From the NCBI GenBank assembly GCA_041538185.1, contig JBGORM010000004.1:248001-312000 (forward strand): 64,000 nt of DNA, in the 5' to 3' direction. Positions 27,151-35,461 of the stretch are shown here, piece after piece. The position numbers and the translations under genes are program-made. The DNA is from Melioribacteraceae bacterium 4301-Me. GTDB lineage: Bacteria > Bacteroidota > Ignavibacteria > Ignavibacteriales > Melioribacteraceae. Each line of letters starts with the position of its first letter. Position 1 is the stretch's first letter. The notes beneath the pieces were generated by a model. It was not told where the DNA came from. It saw nothing but the letters and a program-made list of their open reading frames with translations, and did not search any database.

Positions 27151-30100
27151 ATGGAAATTAAAGACATCCTAAAATCTTTAACAGAAAAATTCAACTTTAA
27201 AGACTTATCAAGATTATTCCGCAATAAAACCAGAACATTTCGAGAAATTGACGAACCATTGAGCTACCTGAACGATGAAAATTTTTCTGATTGTAAATTG
27301 TTTGGTGAATTTAAATTAGAAAATTCTGATGAAATGGTAATAGTAACCACAAAAGTAAACAAACCACTTTCCGAACGCACTGGCAAAAAAGCACAATACA
27401 CACTTGGCAAAAAATTCCTAAAAGATACACAGCGTTATGTTGGCGGCTTTTTTATTTTCTACGATGACAAAGGCGATTTTAGATTCTCACTTATCTACGA
27501 TATTCCACTTGCAACAGGTAAAAGAGACTGGAGTAATTTCAGAAGATACACTTACTTTGTAAGTAAAGAACAAACCAACAAAACCTTCATTCAACAGATG
27601 AAGGAAGCAAAATTCTCATCACTTGATTCAATAATTGAAGCATTTAGCGTCGAAAAAGTTACAAAAGAATTCTATCAAGAAATTGCTAACTGGTATTTCT
27701 GGGCAATGGATAAAGTTCAGTTTCCTGATGATGAAGAAAAAGATAAAGAAAAACGTAATGCTAAAAACCTTATAAGATTAATTACACGAATTATCTTTAT
27801 CTGGTTTATGAAGGAAAAAGAATTAGTCCCTCCAACTTTGTTTGATAAATCATTTATTGATAAGATAATTAACTATAAGGATAAAACCGGCAGTACTTAC
27901 TACAAAGCTATTCTTCAAAATCTATTTTTTGCTACACTAAATACTTATATGAAGAAAGATAATAAAGAAAGTAGAATTTTTGTAGAAGAAGCTGAAAAGA
28001 AGGGTTATCTAAACGACGCTTATTTGCAGCAAGGATATTATCGGTATAGCAGATTTATTAAAGATAAAAAATTATTCCTCGAACAATTTGAAAATGTCCC
28101 GTTCCTCAACGGTGGATTGTTTGAATGTCTTGATAAGAAAATTGATGGAAAAGAAATAAGAATTGATTGCTTCTCTGATAATCCTAAAAATGAAACACGA
28201 TTAAAAGTGCCTGATGAACTTTTCTTTCTTGAAGAAGAAACAGAAACAGATTTATCTAACTATCTTGAAAAAGGAAAGAATAAAAAAGTAACCGGGCTTC
28301 TCACTATTCTAAAACGATATAATTTTACAATTGACGAAAACACACCGATTGATCAGGATGTTGCACTTGATCCTGAATTACTTGGTAAAGTGTTTGAAAA
28401 TCTTTTAGCATCTTATAATCCCGAAACTGCCACCACTGCCCGTAAAGCAACAGGAAGCTATTATACTCCAAGAGAAATTGTCGAGTATATGGTTAATGAA
28501 TCTTTAGTCGCTCATCTAAAGACAGTATTGAATAATGATAATCAGGAAATTGAGCAAAAATTAAGAATGCTTTTTGATTATGCATCTGAGGAAAATCCTT
28601 TTGATGCGCAGACAACTTTGAAATTAATTGATGCTATTGAAAAGATAAAAATTCTGGATCCTGCTTGTGGTAGTGGCGCTTTTCCAATGGGAGTTTTGCA
28701 TAAACTTGTGCTTGCACTTCACAAACTTGACCCAGATAATAGAATTTGGAAGCAAAGAGTACTCGATAGAGTTCCTCCTGAAATTAGAAGTGAAACCGAG
28801 CAGTCTTTACAAAATAAATCTATAGATTATATAAGAAAATTGGGATTAATTGAACATTGTATTTATGGAGTTGATATACAGGAGATTGCAATTCAGATTA
28901 GCAAATTAAGATTTTTCATTTCATTACTCGTTGAACAGCGAATTGATGATACAAAACCAAATCGTGATATTCGTGCTTTGCCAAATCTTGAAACAAAATT
29001 TGTTGCTGCAAATACATTAATTGGGTTAGAACGACCAGAACAATTAAATTTAATTCCTGGCGAGGTTGAGGAACTTGAAAAGCAGTTATTTAAAGTGAGG
29101 GAAGAAATATTTTATACAAACAGCCGCAAAGAAAAATTAGAATTACAGAGAAAGGAAAAGCAATTAAGAGAAAAACTAAAAATTGCATTAAATCATAATG
29201 GCTTTCAGAATGATGTCGCAGAAAAAATTACAAGCTGGGACCCATTTGATCAGAACACACATGCTGATTGGTTTGACCCGGAGTGGATGTTCGGAGTAAA
29301 AGACAGTTTTGATATTGTGATTGGAAATCCGCCGTACATAAAAGAATATACTCGTAGAGAAGCATTCGATGGTCTAAGGAGTTCACCCTATTATCAAGGC
29401 AAAATGGATATATGGTATTTATTCGCTTGCATAGGCATCGATTTATTAAAACAAAATGGTATTCTGACTTTTATTGCGCAAAACAATTGGGTTACAAGCT
29501 TCGGTGCATCCAAGTTAAGAAAAAAGGTTATTACAGAGACTGTCATCAGACAACTAATTGATTTTAATGACTATAAAATTTTTGAAAATGCTGGGATTCA
29601 AACAATGATTATGATTTTTCAGAAAGATAATTCAAGTGATAATTACAAAATTGATTATAGAAAAATATTAAGTCAGGAACCGACATTTAAAGATGTAATA
29701 GACATTTTACAAAAAAACAAAAATGAAAATATCCAATTCTTGATATCAGTAATTCATAGAGAAAGTTACATTGGGAGATCGCTAACATTTAATGACAATA
29801 GCACTGAAAAAATTCTTCATAAAATTTACAGTATAACAGAAGACCATCTTAAAGAAAATGAAATTACACAAGGAATTGTTTGCCCTCAAGATTATGTTAT
29901 AAAAACTACTTTAAAAATTTTAGGAAAAGGTTATCAAATTGGGGATGGAATATTTGTTCTAAGTGATAATGAGAAAGAGAAAATTCCTTTTAATCGAGAA
30001 GAGTTGAAGCTATTAAAACCTTATTACACAACAAAGGAATTAGATAGATACTATGCAGTAAGAAAAAATTCAGAATGGATTATATACACTGGTTCACAAT

Positions 30101-30648
30101 TTAAGGACCCTAAAAACATTAGACCATACCCAAATATTAAAAAGCATCTTGATAAATTTCAAAATGTTATTACATCTGATAATAAACCTTATGGATTGCA
30201 TAGAGCACGTGATGAGAAATTCTTTAAGGGTGAAAAAATTATTGCTGTTCGTAAATGCATAAGACCAACTTTCACTTATACAGATTTTGAATGTTATGTT
30301 TCTGCTGCTTTTTACATTATTAAAACAAGCAGATTTAACTTGAAGTATCTAACTGGATTACTGAATTCAAGATTAATAGAATTTTGGCTAAAACATAAAG
30401 GCAAAATGCAAGGAAATAATTACCAGATAGATAAAGAACCTTTATTAAATATTCCGCTTCCTTCAATCACTACTGCTAACCAGTCCATGGTTCAGCAAAT
30501 AGAGGTACTAGTAGATAAAATCCTTGCTGCCAAAAAACAAAACCCGCAGGCAGATACAAGTGCTTGGGAAAAAGAAATAGACAATTTAGTTTACCAGCTT
30601 TACGAATTAACTCCGGAAGAAATAGAAATAATAGAATGGGGGAAATGA
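27151..30648 (+). CDS. Eco57I-like N6-adenine DNA methyltransferase, large form
   Basis: A 1165-residue class I DNA adenine methylase. The SAM-binding motif I is DPACGSGAF (from residue 503) and catalytic motif IV is NPPYIKEYT (from 726). LRFFISLLVEQR lies between them. The N-terminal 430 residues (ending near DPELLGKVFENLLASYNP and TGSYYTPREIVEYM) are helical, of the type found in type IIG/Eco57I and BREX PglX-like enzymes. The C-terminal part (ending SWLKHKGK-like and IPLPSITTANQ) resembles a TaqI-type target-recognition domain. No PD-(D/E)xK nuclease motif is obvious, unlike single-chain type IIG enzymes. Its helicase/PLD neighbour would supply cutting. The recognition site is unknown. Confidence 0.9.
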   Translation: MEIKDILKSLTEKFNFKDLSRLFRNKTRTFREIDEPLSYLNDENFSDCKLFGEFKLENSDEMVIVTTKVNKPLSERTGKKAQYTLGKKFLKDTQRYVGGFFIFYDDKGDFRFSLIYDIPLATGKRDWSNFRRYTYFVSKEQTNKTFIQQMKEAKFSSLDSIIEAFSVEKVTKEFYQEIANWYFWAMDKVQFPDDEEKDKEKRNAKNLIRLITRIIFIWFMKEKELVPPTLFDKSFIDKIINYKDKTGSTYYKAILQNLFFATLNTYMKKDNKESRIFVEEAEKKGYLNDAYLQQGYYRYSRFIKDKKLFLEQFENVPFLNGGLFECLDKKIDGKEIRIDCFSDNPKNETRLKVPDELFFLEEETETDLSNYLEKGKNKKVTGLLTILKRYNFTIDENTPIDQDVALDPELLGKVFENLLASYNPETATTARKATGSYYTPREIVEYMVNESLVAHLKTVLNNDNQEIEQKLRMLFDYASEENPFDAQTTLKLIDAIEKIKILDPACGSGAFPMGVLHKLVLALHKLDPDNRIWKQRVLDRVPPEIRSETEQSLQNKSIDYIRKLGLIEHCIYGVDIQEIAIQISKLRFFISLLVEQRIDDTKPNRDIRALPNLETKFVAANTLIGLERPEQLNLIPGEVEELEKQLFKVREEIFYTNSRKEKLELQRKEKQLREKLKIALNHNGFQNDVAEKITSWDPFDQNTHADWFDPEWMFGVKDSFDIVIGNPPYIKEYTRREAFDGLRSSPYYQGKMDIWYLFACIGIDLLKQNGILTFIAQNNWVTSFGASKLRKKVITETVIRQLIDFNDYKIFENAGIQTMIMIFQKDNSSDNYKIDYRKILSQEPTFKDVIDILQKNKNENIQFLISVIHRESYIGRSLTFNDNSTEKILHKIYSITEDHLKENEITQGIVCPQDYVIKTTLKILGKGYQIGDGIFVLSDNEKEKIPFNREELKLLKPYYTTKELDRYYAVRKNSEWIIYTGSQFKDPKNIRPYPNIKKHLDKFQNVITSDNKPYGLHRARDEKFFKGEKIIAVRKCIRPTFTYTDFECYVSAAFYIIKTSRFNLKYLTGLLNSRLIEFWLKHKGKMQGNNYQIDKEPLLNIPLPSITTANQSMVQQIEVLVDKILAAKKQNPQADTSAWEKEIDNLVYQLYELTPEEIEIIEWGK

Positions 30649-31033
30649 GTACAGCCGAAAAAAATAATTCAGAAAATTGTTTGAGAATTTGAAAAAATTT
30701 AATAGCCACGACTTTTGGCAGAGCCATTCCTTCGGAACAACTCGTGGACAAAGAATAAAAACAAAACAAACCGGCTTCAGCCGAAACGAAGTAGAACATA
30801 TTTTGGCTAAAGCCAATAACTCTTAAAAATCATTTAATCCACAAACTAAAGTTCGTGGCAAATAGGAAATTAGAGATAGAATGCGAATTTAACTCCGGAA
30901 GAAATTGAAATAATAGCAGGGGGAGAGAAAGTTAGAAGAAGAAATAATTTTTAAAGATAGTTTGAGAGATTTGAGTTACAATAAAAAATTGTTTTATTTT
31001 TACATGAAATCTTTGTTTAATTACATTAGCATT
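30649..31033. repeat. Gene-free spacer with a cluster of short palindromes
   Basis: No coding signal is seen. The spacer holds several hairpins. One pair of CCACGA.../...TCGTGG arms at 30706-30747 encloses TTCC-TTC-GGAA (30727-30737). Others are CGGCT-TC-AGCCG at 30772-30783, TTGGC-TAAA-GCCAA at 30803-30816, and CCACAAACTAAAGTTCGTGG at 30839-30858. A stretch near 30888-30925 echoes the end of the methyltransferase gene (TTAACTCCGGAAGAA is shared), which suggests a local duplication. Palindromes like these are typical of REP-like dispersed repeats. Confidence 0.55.
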
Positions 31034-31513
31034 ATGCTTACAGATGAATTAATAAATAAACTTATTACAGAAGAAAAAATTATAACAGAGCCACCTAAGA
31101 GAGATTTCAAAGAAGAAAATCAGCATCTTAGGAATGACTTTCAGTTGACTTCATCTGATGGTGTGAGAAAGTATTCTGTTTTTATTAGAAAGCACATTCA
31201 ATTTTGGGAAAATTTTTCTATAGGTTTGATTTTTCACTCAGAGGAAGGAACAAGCTACAATCTTTTTAGATGTAATGGTAATCACGGTGAAGTATTGGTT
31301 GATATTCTAAATCCAACACCACATTTTGGCTATCATATTCATAAATTGACATCGAAAGAGATTGAAAATAATATTTTTGATCCTAAATTGAGCGAGTTGA
31401 CAAAAGAATATGCTTCTTATGAACAAGCTCTTAATTACTTTTGTAGGTATGTAAACATTAAAGATGCTGACAAATATTTCCCAAACATAAATCAACCGAA
31501 TTTATTTGAATAA
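31034..31513 (+). CDS. Small protein resembling DUF6978
   Basis: A 159-residue cytoplasmic protein, acidic and without signal or membrane helix. A central beta-rich part (DFQLTSSDGVRKYSVFIRKH, then FSIGLIFHSEE) and HFGYHIHKLTSKEIE resemble the DUF6978 family, but I cannot confirm membership by eye. An earlier ATG at 31004 and an upstream frame exist; I start at the ATG at 31034 because homology-like sequence begins there. It is followed after five bases by the DUF1828 gene, so the two are probably one transcript. DUF6978-like and DUF1828 genes side by side in a defence island look like a two-component module. No function is known. Confidence 0.55.
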   Translation: MLTDELINKLITEEKIITEPPKRDFKEENQHLRNDFQLTSSDGVRKYSVFIRKHIQFWENFSIGLIFHSEEGTSYNLFRCNGNHGEVLVDILNPTPHFGYHIHKLTSKEIENNIFDPKLSELTKEYASYEQALNYFCRYVNIKDADKYFPNINQPNLFE

Positions 31514-31518
31514 CTGAA

Positions 31519-32289
31519 ATGTTGATACAAGAGTACATAAATAGTCTGAAAGAACAGTTTAATAATTTCTTTTACCTTAAAGAAAAAAGAGAAAACATTT
31601 TCCAGGTATATGCTCCATTATATCATTCTGATGGTGATATGATGGATATTTTTCTTACCGAAATTCCTGAGAAAGGACTTGTAAGAATCAGCGATTTTGG
31701 ACTAACATTAATGAGATTGTCATATTCCTTCGATATTGATACCCCCAACAAAGAAAAAATCTTTAACAAAATTCTGGCAGAAAATTCTATTCAAAATAAT
31801 AGTGGCAATCTATTTATAGATGTTAAACCTGAATATATTTATCACGGACTTATGCAATTTGCACAAGCTGTAAGCAAAATAACTAATATGAGATTATACA
31901 AAAGAGAAGTGATACACAGCTTGTTTTTTGAAATGCTCGATGAATTCATAATGACTAAACTGCAAAAATATAATCCACAAAAGAGATTTTATCCTATTCC
32001 CGATCACGAAGAATATGAAGTAGATTATTGTTTCAATCATCGGAGAAGACCAATATATTTGTTTGGGGTGAACAATGCTGCTAATGCACGACTTACAACC
32101 ATCAGTTGTCAGAAATTTATAGCAGAAAAATTGACTTTTAGAAGTCTTGTAGTTTTAGAAAACCTTGATGTAATCGGGAAAAAAGATCAAGCAAGATTAA
32201 TGTCTGCTGCCGATAAACAATTTCCTTCACTTGAAGAATTTCAAAAACACGCTGAAGAATTCATTGAGAGAGAAAGTCAACTAAATTAA
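31519..32289 (+). CDS. DUF1828/DUF1829-type protein
   Basis: A 256-residue cytoplasmic protein. The N-terminal part (about 1-95, with GDMMDIFLTEIPEKGLVRIS followed by DFGLTLMRLSY) matches the DUF1828 pattern; the second half (VDYCFNHRRRPIYLFGVNN onward) matches the DUF1829 position. The C-terminal lobe alternates strands and helices like a degraded restriction-endonuclease fold, but no clear catalytic set is visible, so that is a guess. It is the second gene of a tight pair with the DUF6978-like gene. Such proteins occur in phages and mobile islands and are uncharacterised. It could be an effector, an immunity factor or a regulator. Confidence 0.7.
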   Translation: MLIQEYINSLKEQFNNFFYLKEKRENIFQVYAPLYHSDGDMMDIFLTEIPEKGLVRISDFGLTLMRLSYSFDIDTPNKEKIFNKILAENSIQNNSGNLFIDVKPEYIYHGLMQFAQAVSKITNMRLYKREVIHSLFFEMLDEFIMTKLQKYNPQKRFYPIPDHEEYEVDYCFNHRRRPIYLFGVNNAANARLTTISCQKFIAEKLTFRSLVVLENLDVIGKKDQARLMSAADKQFPSLEEFQKHAEEFIERESQLN

Positions 32290-32324
32290 AGCATCTCTTT
32301 CCAGTTGAACTTTACAAAAACAAA

Positions 32325-32345
32325 CCACGAAGTGGTGAATTCTCA
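32325..32345 (+). repeat. 21-base repeat, copy 1, ending on the A of a start codon
   Basis: The 21 bases start CCACGAAGTGG (a 4-bp palindrome around GAA) and end TTCTCA. The last A is the first base of the ATG of the DUF5131 gene. A copy with three mismatches sits at 35064-35084 inside the decayed DUF5131 gene. Confidence 0.6.
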
Positions 32346-33082
32346 TGAAAACCACTAAAATCGAATGGACAGAAAAAGTTTGGAATCCATCAATTGGGTG
32401 TGATAAAGTTTCTGCAGGTTGTAAGTTTTGTTACGCAGAAGTGTTTGCCAAACGATTAAAAGCAATTGGAATTGAAGATTATAAAGATGGATTCACTTTT
32501 AAGATATTACCTCACCGGCTCGAAGAACCAGTAAGAATTAAAAAGCCGACAAAGTTTTTTGTTAACTCGATGAGCGATTTATTTCACGAAGAAATGCCGT
32601 TTGAATATCTCGATATGATTTTTGATATTATCAGAAAAACTCCTCATCATATCTACCAAATTCTCACTAAACGAGATAAAATTATGCTTGAATATTTTTC
32701 AGACAATAAAGCGCCATCAAATGTCTGGCTTGGTGTAAGCGTAGAAAATTCAACATTCAAAAAAAGAATAGATACACTCAGAAAAATAAATGCTCAAGTA
32801 AGATTCATTTCTTTTGAGCCACTTATTGGTGCAGTTGGTAGTTTGGATTTAAGGGGTATTCATTGGGCGATAGTTGGTGGAGAATCAGGAAGAAAAGCAA
32901 GGCCAATAAAAAAAGAATGGGTTGAAGAAATTTTTAATCAATGTAAAGAGCAAGGAGTTGCATTTTTCTTTAAACAGTGGGGAACTTGGGGAGCAGATGA
33001 AGTTAAGAGAAACAAAAAATTAAATGGAAGAATGTTTAAGGGTAAAGTGTGGGATGAATATCCCATAATTTCAGCACTTTAA
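32345..33082 (+). CDS. DUF5131 (phage Gp37/Gp68 family) iron-sulfur protein
   Basis: A 245-residue protein with a radical-SAM-like N terminus. Cys19, Cys26 and Cys29 form C-x6-C-x2-C-Y (IGCDKVSAGCKFCYAE), matching the family cluster motif. Later motifs are FVNSMSDLFHE, IYQILTKR, WLGVSVEN, FISFEPLIG, WAIVGGESG and FFFKQWG, all hallmarks of Gp37/Gp68 proteins. The family occurs in phages and defence islands, often next to a three-Cys-motif partner (TcmP), which is absent here. The reaction is unknown. A disrupted second copy lies at 34915. The short upstream repeat ends exactly at the start codon. Confidence 0.9.
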   Translation: MKTTKIEWTEKVWNPSIGCDKVSAGCKFCYAEVFAKRLKAIGIEDYKDGFTFKILPHRLEEPVRIKKPTKFFVNSMSDLFHEEMPFEYLDMIFDIIRKTPHHIYQILTKRDKIMLEYFSDNKAPSNVWLGVSVENSTFKKRIDTLRKINAQVRFISFEPLIGAVGSLDLRGIHWAIVGGESGRKARPIKKEWVEEIFNQCKEQGVAFFFKQWGTWGADEVKRNKKLNGRMFKGKVWDEYPIISAL

Positions 33083-33159
33083 AGCCAGATAATGAACAAA
33101 CCAGAAAATGAAATGATTATTTTAATAGATGAGTATAAGATATTGGAATTGATTAATTG

Positions 33160-33179
33160 CCACAAGTTATAACTCGTGG
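33160..33179. repeat. 20-base palindrome CCAC...GTGG
   Basis: CCACAAGTTATAACTCGTGG is a palindrome with one mismatched pair. It lies 34 bases before the ImmA/IrrE-type gene. It shares its ends with the palindromes at 30839-30858 and 30706-30747. Either an operator for the downstream regulator gene or another copy of the dispersed palindrome set; the shared ends favour the latter. Confidence 0.55.
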
Positions 33180-33213
33180 ACAAGATGTATTATAAATGTG
33201 CTATATTTGAAGT

Positions 33214-34362
33214 ATGAAAATGGAAATAAAAATAAATAACGACATTCTTTTATGGGCGGTTGATAGGGCTGGTTTGAGTTTAGATGAGATTAGTCAGAAG
33301 ATACCTTCTTTTATTTCCTGGCTTAAAGGGGAAAAAATTCCAACGCTTAAACAGCTTCAATCTTTTGCACAAAAAGTATATTTACCATTCGGCTATTTGT
33401 TTTTAGAAAGACCACCAGAAGAAAAACTTCCCATTCCATTTTTCAGAACTAATCCCAAAGGGACTAGTCAAACGAATCAAGATAAAATTCCTATAAATGT
33501 TTTTGATACAATACTGATTGTACAGCAAAGACAAGAATGGTTATCTAATTATCTAAAAGAAAATGATTATGACAGACTTAACTTTGTTGGAAAATTTAGG
33601 AATAAGAGTTTTCAGATAGAAGAAGTTGTCGCCGATATAAAAAACACACTAAAGCTTAAAGAGGACTGGGCAAGAGAATTATCTACTTGGGAAAATGCAA
33701 AAAATTATTTAGCTGAAAAAATTGAAGAATCCGGTATTATGGTAAATTTCAATAGTGTAGTTGGTAATAATACACGAAGAAAAATAAAAGTAGATGATTG
33801 TCGTGGTTTTGTTCTAATTGATGAATATGCACCATTTTTATTTGTCAATTCTGCGGATAGTAAATCCGCACAAATGTTTACTCTTGCACACGAATTAGCT
33901 CACATTTGGCTCGGAGAAAGTGCTGGATTTGATTTTAGAAACTTACAGCCAGCTGATAATCCAACAGAAATTTTATGTGATAAAATAGCAGCTGAATTTT
34001 TAGTACCAGAAAGTGAGCTTAAATCTGTTTTAGCCTATGATTACAGCATTGAAAAAATTGCCAGAACATTTAAGGTAAGTCAAATAGTTATAGCAAGAAG
34101 ATTATTTGATATTGGTGAAATGAGTAAAAACAAATTTCTGGAATTTTATAATGAATACATAAAGCGTGATTTCAAGAAAAAAGAAGAACAAGAAGGCGGT
34201 GGTGATTTCTATAAAACACAACGTAAACGACTGAGTACTCGGTTCCTGAGCTATGTAAATCAAGCCGTACTAACAAATAAATTATTAATTCGAGAAGCAT
34301 ATCAGTTAACAGGTTTGAAAGGTGATACCTACAATAAATTTATGAGGGAGCACCTTTACTGA
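33214..34362 (+). CDS. XRE-type regulator with ImmA/IrrE metallopeptidase domain
   Basis: A 382-residue protein. The N-terminal 60 residues form a helix-turn-helix (LSLDEISQKIPSFISWLKGE and KIPTLKQLQSFAQ), then a linker. The zinc peptidase motif is HELAHIWLG (His226, Glu227, His230) with a downstream glutamate. The family cleaves repressors, as in ICE and phage control, or acts as the regulating part of a toxin-antitoxin system. It overlaps the next gene by one base (TGATG). The C-terminal tail after about residue 300 (GGGDFYKTQRKRLSTRFLSY) is typical of these long forms paired with DUF4411. It is probably the antitoxin of the pair. Confidence 0.86.
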   Translation: MKMEIKINNDILLWAVDRAGLSLDEISQKIPSFISWLKGEKIPTLKQLQSFAQKVYLPFGYLFLERPPEEKLPIPFFRTNPKGTSQTNQDKIPINVFDTILIVQQRQEWLSNYLKENDYDRLNFVGKFRNKSFQIEEVVADIKNTLKLKEDWARELSTWENAKNYLAEKIEESGIMVNFNSVVGNNTRRKIKVDDCRGFVLIDEYAPFLFVNSADSKSAQMFTLAHELAHIWLGESAGFDFRNLQPADNPTEILCDKIAAEFLVPESELKSVLAYDYSIEKIARTFKVSQIVIARRLFDIGEMSKNKFLEFYNEYIKRDFKKKEEQEGGGDFYKTQRKRLSTRFLSYVNQAVLTNKLLIREAYQLTGLKGDTYNKFMREHLY

Positions 34363-34868
34363 TGTCGCTTTTTATATTAGACACAAATTTCTTTATTCAA
34401 TCCCACCGAATTACATATCCGTTAGATGTCGCTACTACTTTCTGGCAAAAAATAAAAAAGTTGTGTCTCGAGAATAAAATAATCAGTATAGATAAAGTAA
34501 GAGACGAGATTTTTAAGAATGATGATGAACTAAAAAAATGGATTGAACAAAATATACCAGAAGAATTTTTCAAATCAACTGAAACACTGCAAGTAATATC
34601 TGAATATCAAAAAGTTGTTCAATGGGCTAATTCCAAATCAAATCATTATGTTCAAAAAGCAATAAATGATTTTTTAAGATATGAAAATGCAGATGCCTGG
34701 ATAGTTGCTTATGCAATTTCTTTTAATGACAATTGTCAAATAGTTACACAAGAAAAAAGTGAACCTAATAGAAAAAATAAAATTAAAATCCCGGAAGTCT
34801 GCGATGCATTTAATATTCAATACAAGAATATTATAGAGATGTTTAGATTATTAGGTGAAACATTTTAA
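34362..34868 (+). CDS. DUF4411 PIN-like protein, likely toxin of a toxin-antitoxin pair
   Basis: A 168-residue PIN-like protein. The first acidic site is FILDTNFFIQSH (Asp8, Asn10). Conserved acids follow in SIDKVRDEIF and in YENADAWIVAYAI, before ending at LLGETF. The family DUF4411 is a PIN-superfamily nuclease type, and the ImmA/IrrE-type gene it overlaps by one base is its usual partner. Toxicity is inferred from the fold and context, not from the sequence itself. Confidence 0.82.
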   Translation: MSLFILDTNFFIQSHRITYPLDVATTFWQKIKKLCLENKIISIDKVRDEIFKNDDELKKWIEQNIPEEFFKSTETLQVISEYQKVVQWANSKSNHYVQKAINDFLRYENADAWIVAYAISFNDNCQIVTQEKSEPNRKNKIKIPEVCDAFNIQYKNIIEMFRLLGETF

Positions 34869-35063
34869 TTGAGTTAATGATTTTCGTAAGTATCCATCAA
34901 CAGCAAAATTAAATTCCACTAAAATCGAATTGACAGAAAAAGTTTGGAATCCTTCAATTGGATGTGATAAAGTTTCTGCAGGTTGTAAGTTTTGCTATGC
35001 AGAAGTGTTTGCCAAATGATTGAACGCTATGGGAGTTGAAGATTATAAAGACGGCTTTACTTT

Positions 35064-35084
35064 CCACGAAGTGAAGAATACTCA
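35064..35084 (+). repeat. 21-base repeat, copy 2, in-frame insertion
   Basis: It starts CCACGAAGTG and ends ATACTCA, with 18 of 21 bases equal to the copy at 32325-32345. Compared with the intact gene it is an exact insertion between ACTTT and TAAAATATT. It adds seven codons without shifting the frame. Confidence 0.6.
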
Positions 35085-35157
35085 TAAAATATTACCTCAC
35101 CGGCTTGAAGAGCCATTAAAAATTAAAAAACCAGCAAAGTTTTTTGTTAACTTGATG

Positions 35158-35176
35158 CTTGCCTGCGGCAAGCAGG
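35158..35176. repeat. Palindromic block replacing gene sequence
   Basis: CTTGCC-TGC-GGCAAG hairpin plus CAGG stands in place of 27 bases of the intact DUF5131 gene, shifting the frame. Palindromes of this kind (CCTGC/GCAGG) are known in Bacteroidota genomes as small dispersed inserts. Confidence 0.5.
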
Positions 35177-35422
35177 TTTGAATATCTTGATATGATATTT
35201 GATATAATTAGAAAAACTCCGCAGCACATTTACCAAATACTTACAAAGCGTGATAAAATTATGCTCAAATATTTTTTAAATAGAGAAGTACCATCAAATG
35301 TTTGGCTTGGTGTTAGTGTTGAAAGTGTGGCATTCAAAAAAAGAAAAGTTAATATTGCATCTGTCGAACCAAAGGAAATACTTTTTGATTGAAACCAATT
35401 ACGAAACTATTAAAAACTCCGT

Positions 35423-35439
35423 ATCAGTTTAAGACTGAT
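35423..35439. repeat. Hairpin ATCAGT-TTAAG-ACTGAT
   Basis: A 6-bp perfect stem in the spacer before the 35462 frame. It may be part of the same set of island palindromes, or a terminator without a T-run. Little can be said beyond its presence. Confidence 0.35.
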
Positions 35440-35461
35440 TAATAAAGTAAAGAGAAAGGGG

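Larger units (their letters stand above)
34915..35392 (+). pseudogene. Decayed second copy of the DUF5131 gene
   Basis: The DNA follows the intact gene from codon 3 (ACTAAAATCGAA) to about codon 140. It has lost its start codon, gained a TGA where the intact gene has CGA, and carries a 21-base in-frame insertion (35064-35084). A stretch of 27 bases is replaced by a 19-base palindromic block, which shifts the frame. The copy diverges and stops soon after WLGVSVES. The cysteine motif is still readable, but the gene cannot make a full protein. It lies just after the toxin-antitoxin pair and is probably a duplicate of the gene at 32345 or a remnant of a related island gene. Confidence 0.9.

Noticed and set aside
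23609..30648. Complete DISARM, BREX or type I restriction system
   Set aside because: No DrmA/DrmB, PglZ, BrxC or HsdS-like partner is present in the window, so the two-gene form is reported instead.
33160..33179. Operator of the ImmA/IrrE-type gene
   Set aside because: Position and symmetry fit, but the same ends recur at 30706 and 30839 where no regulator gene follows, so a dispersed palindrome is more likely.
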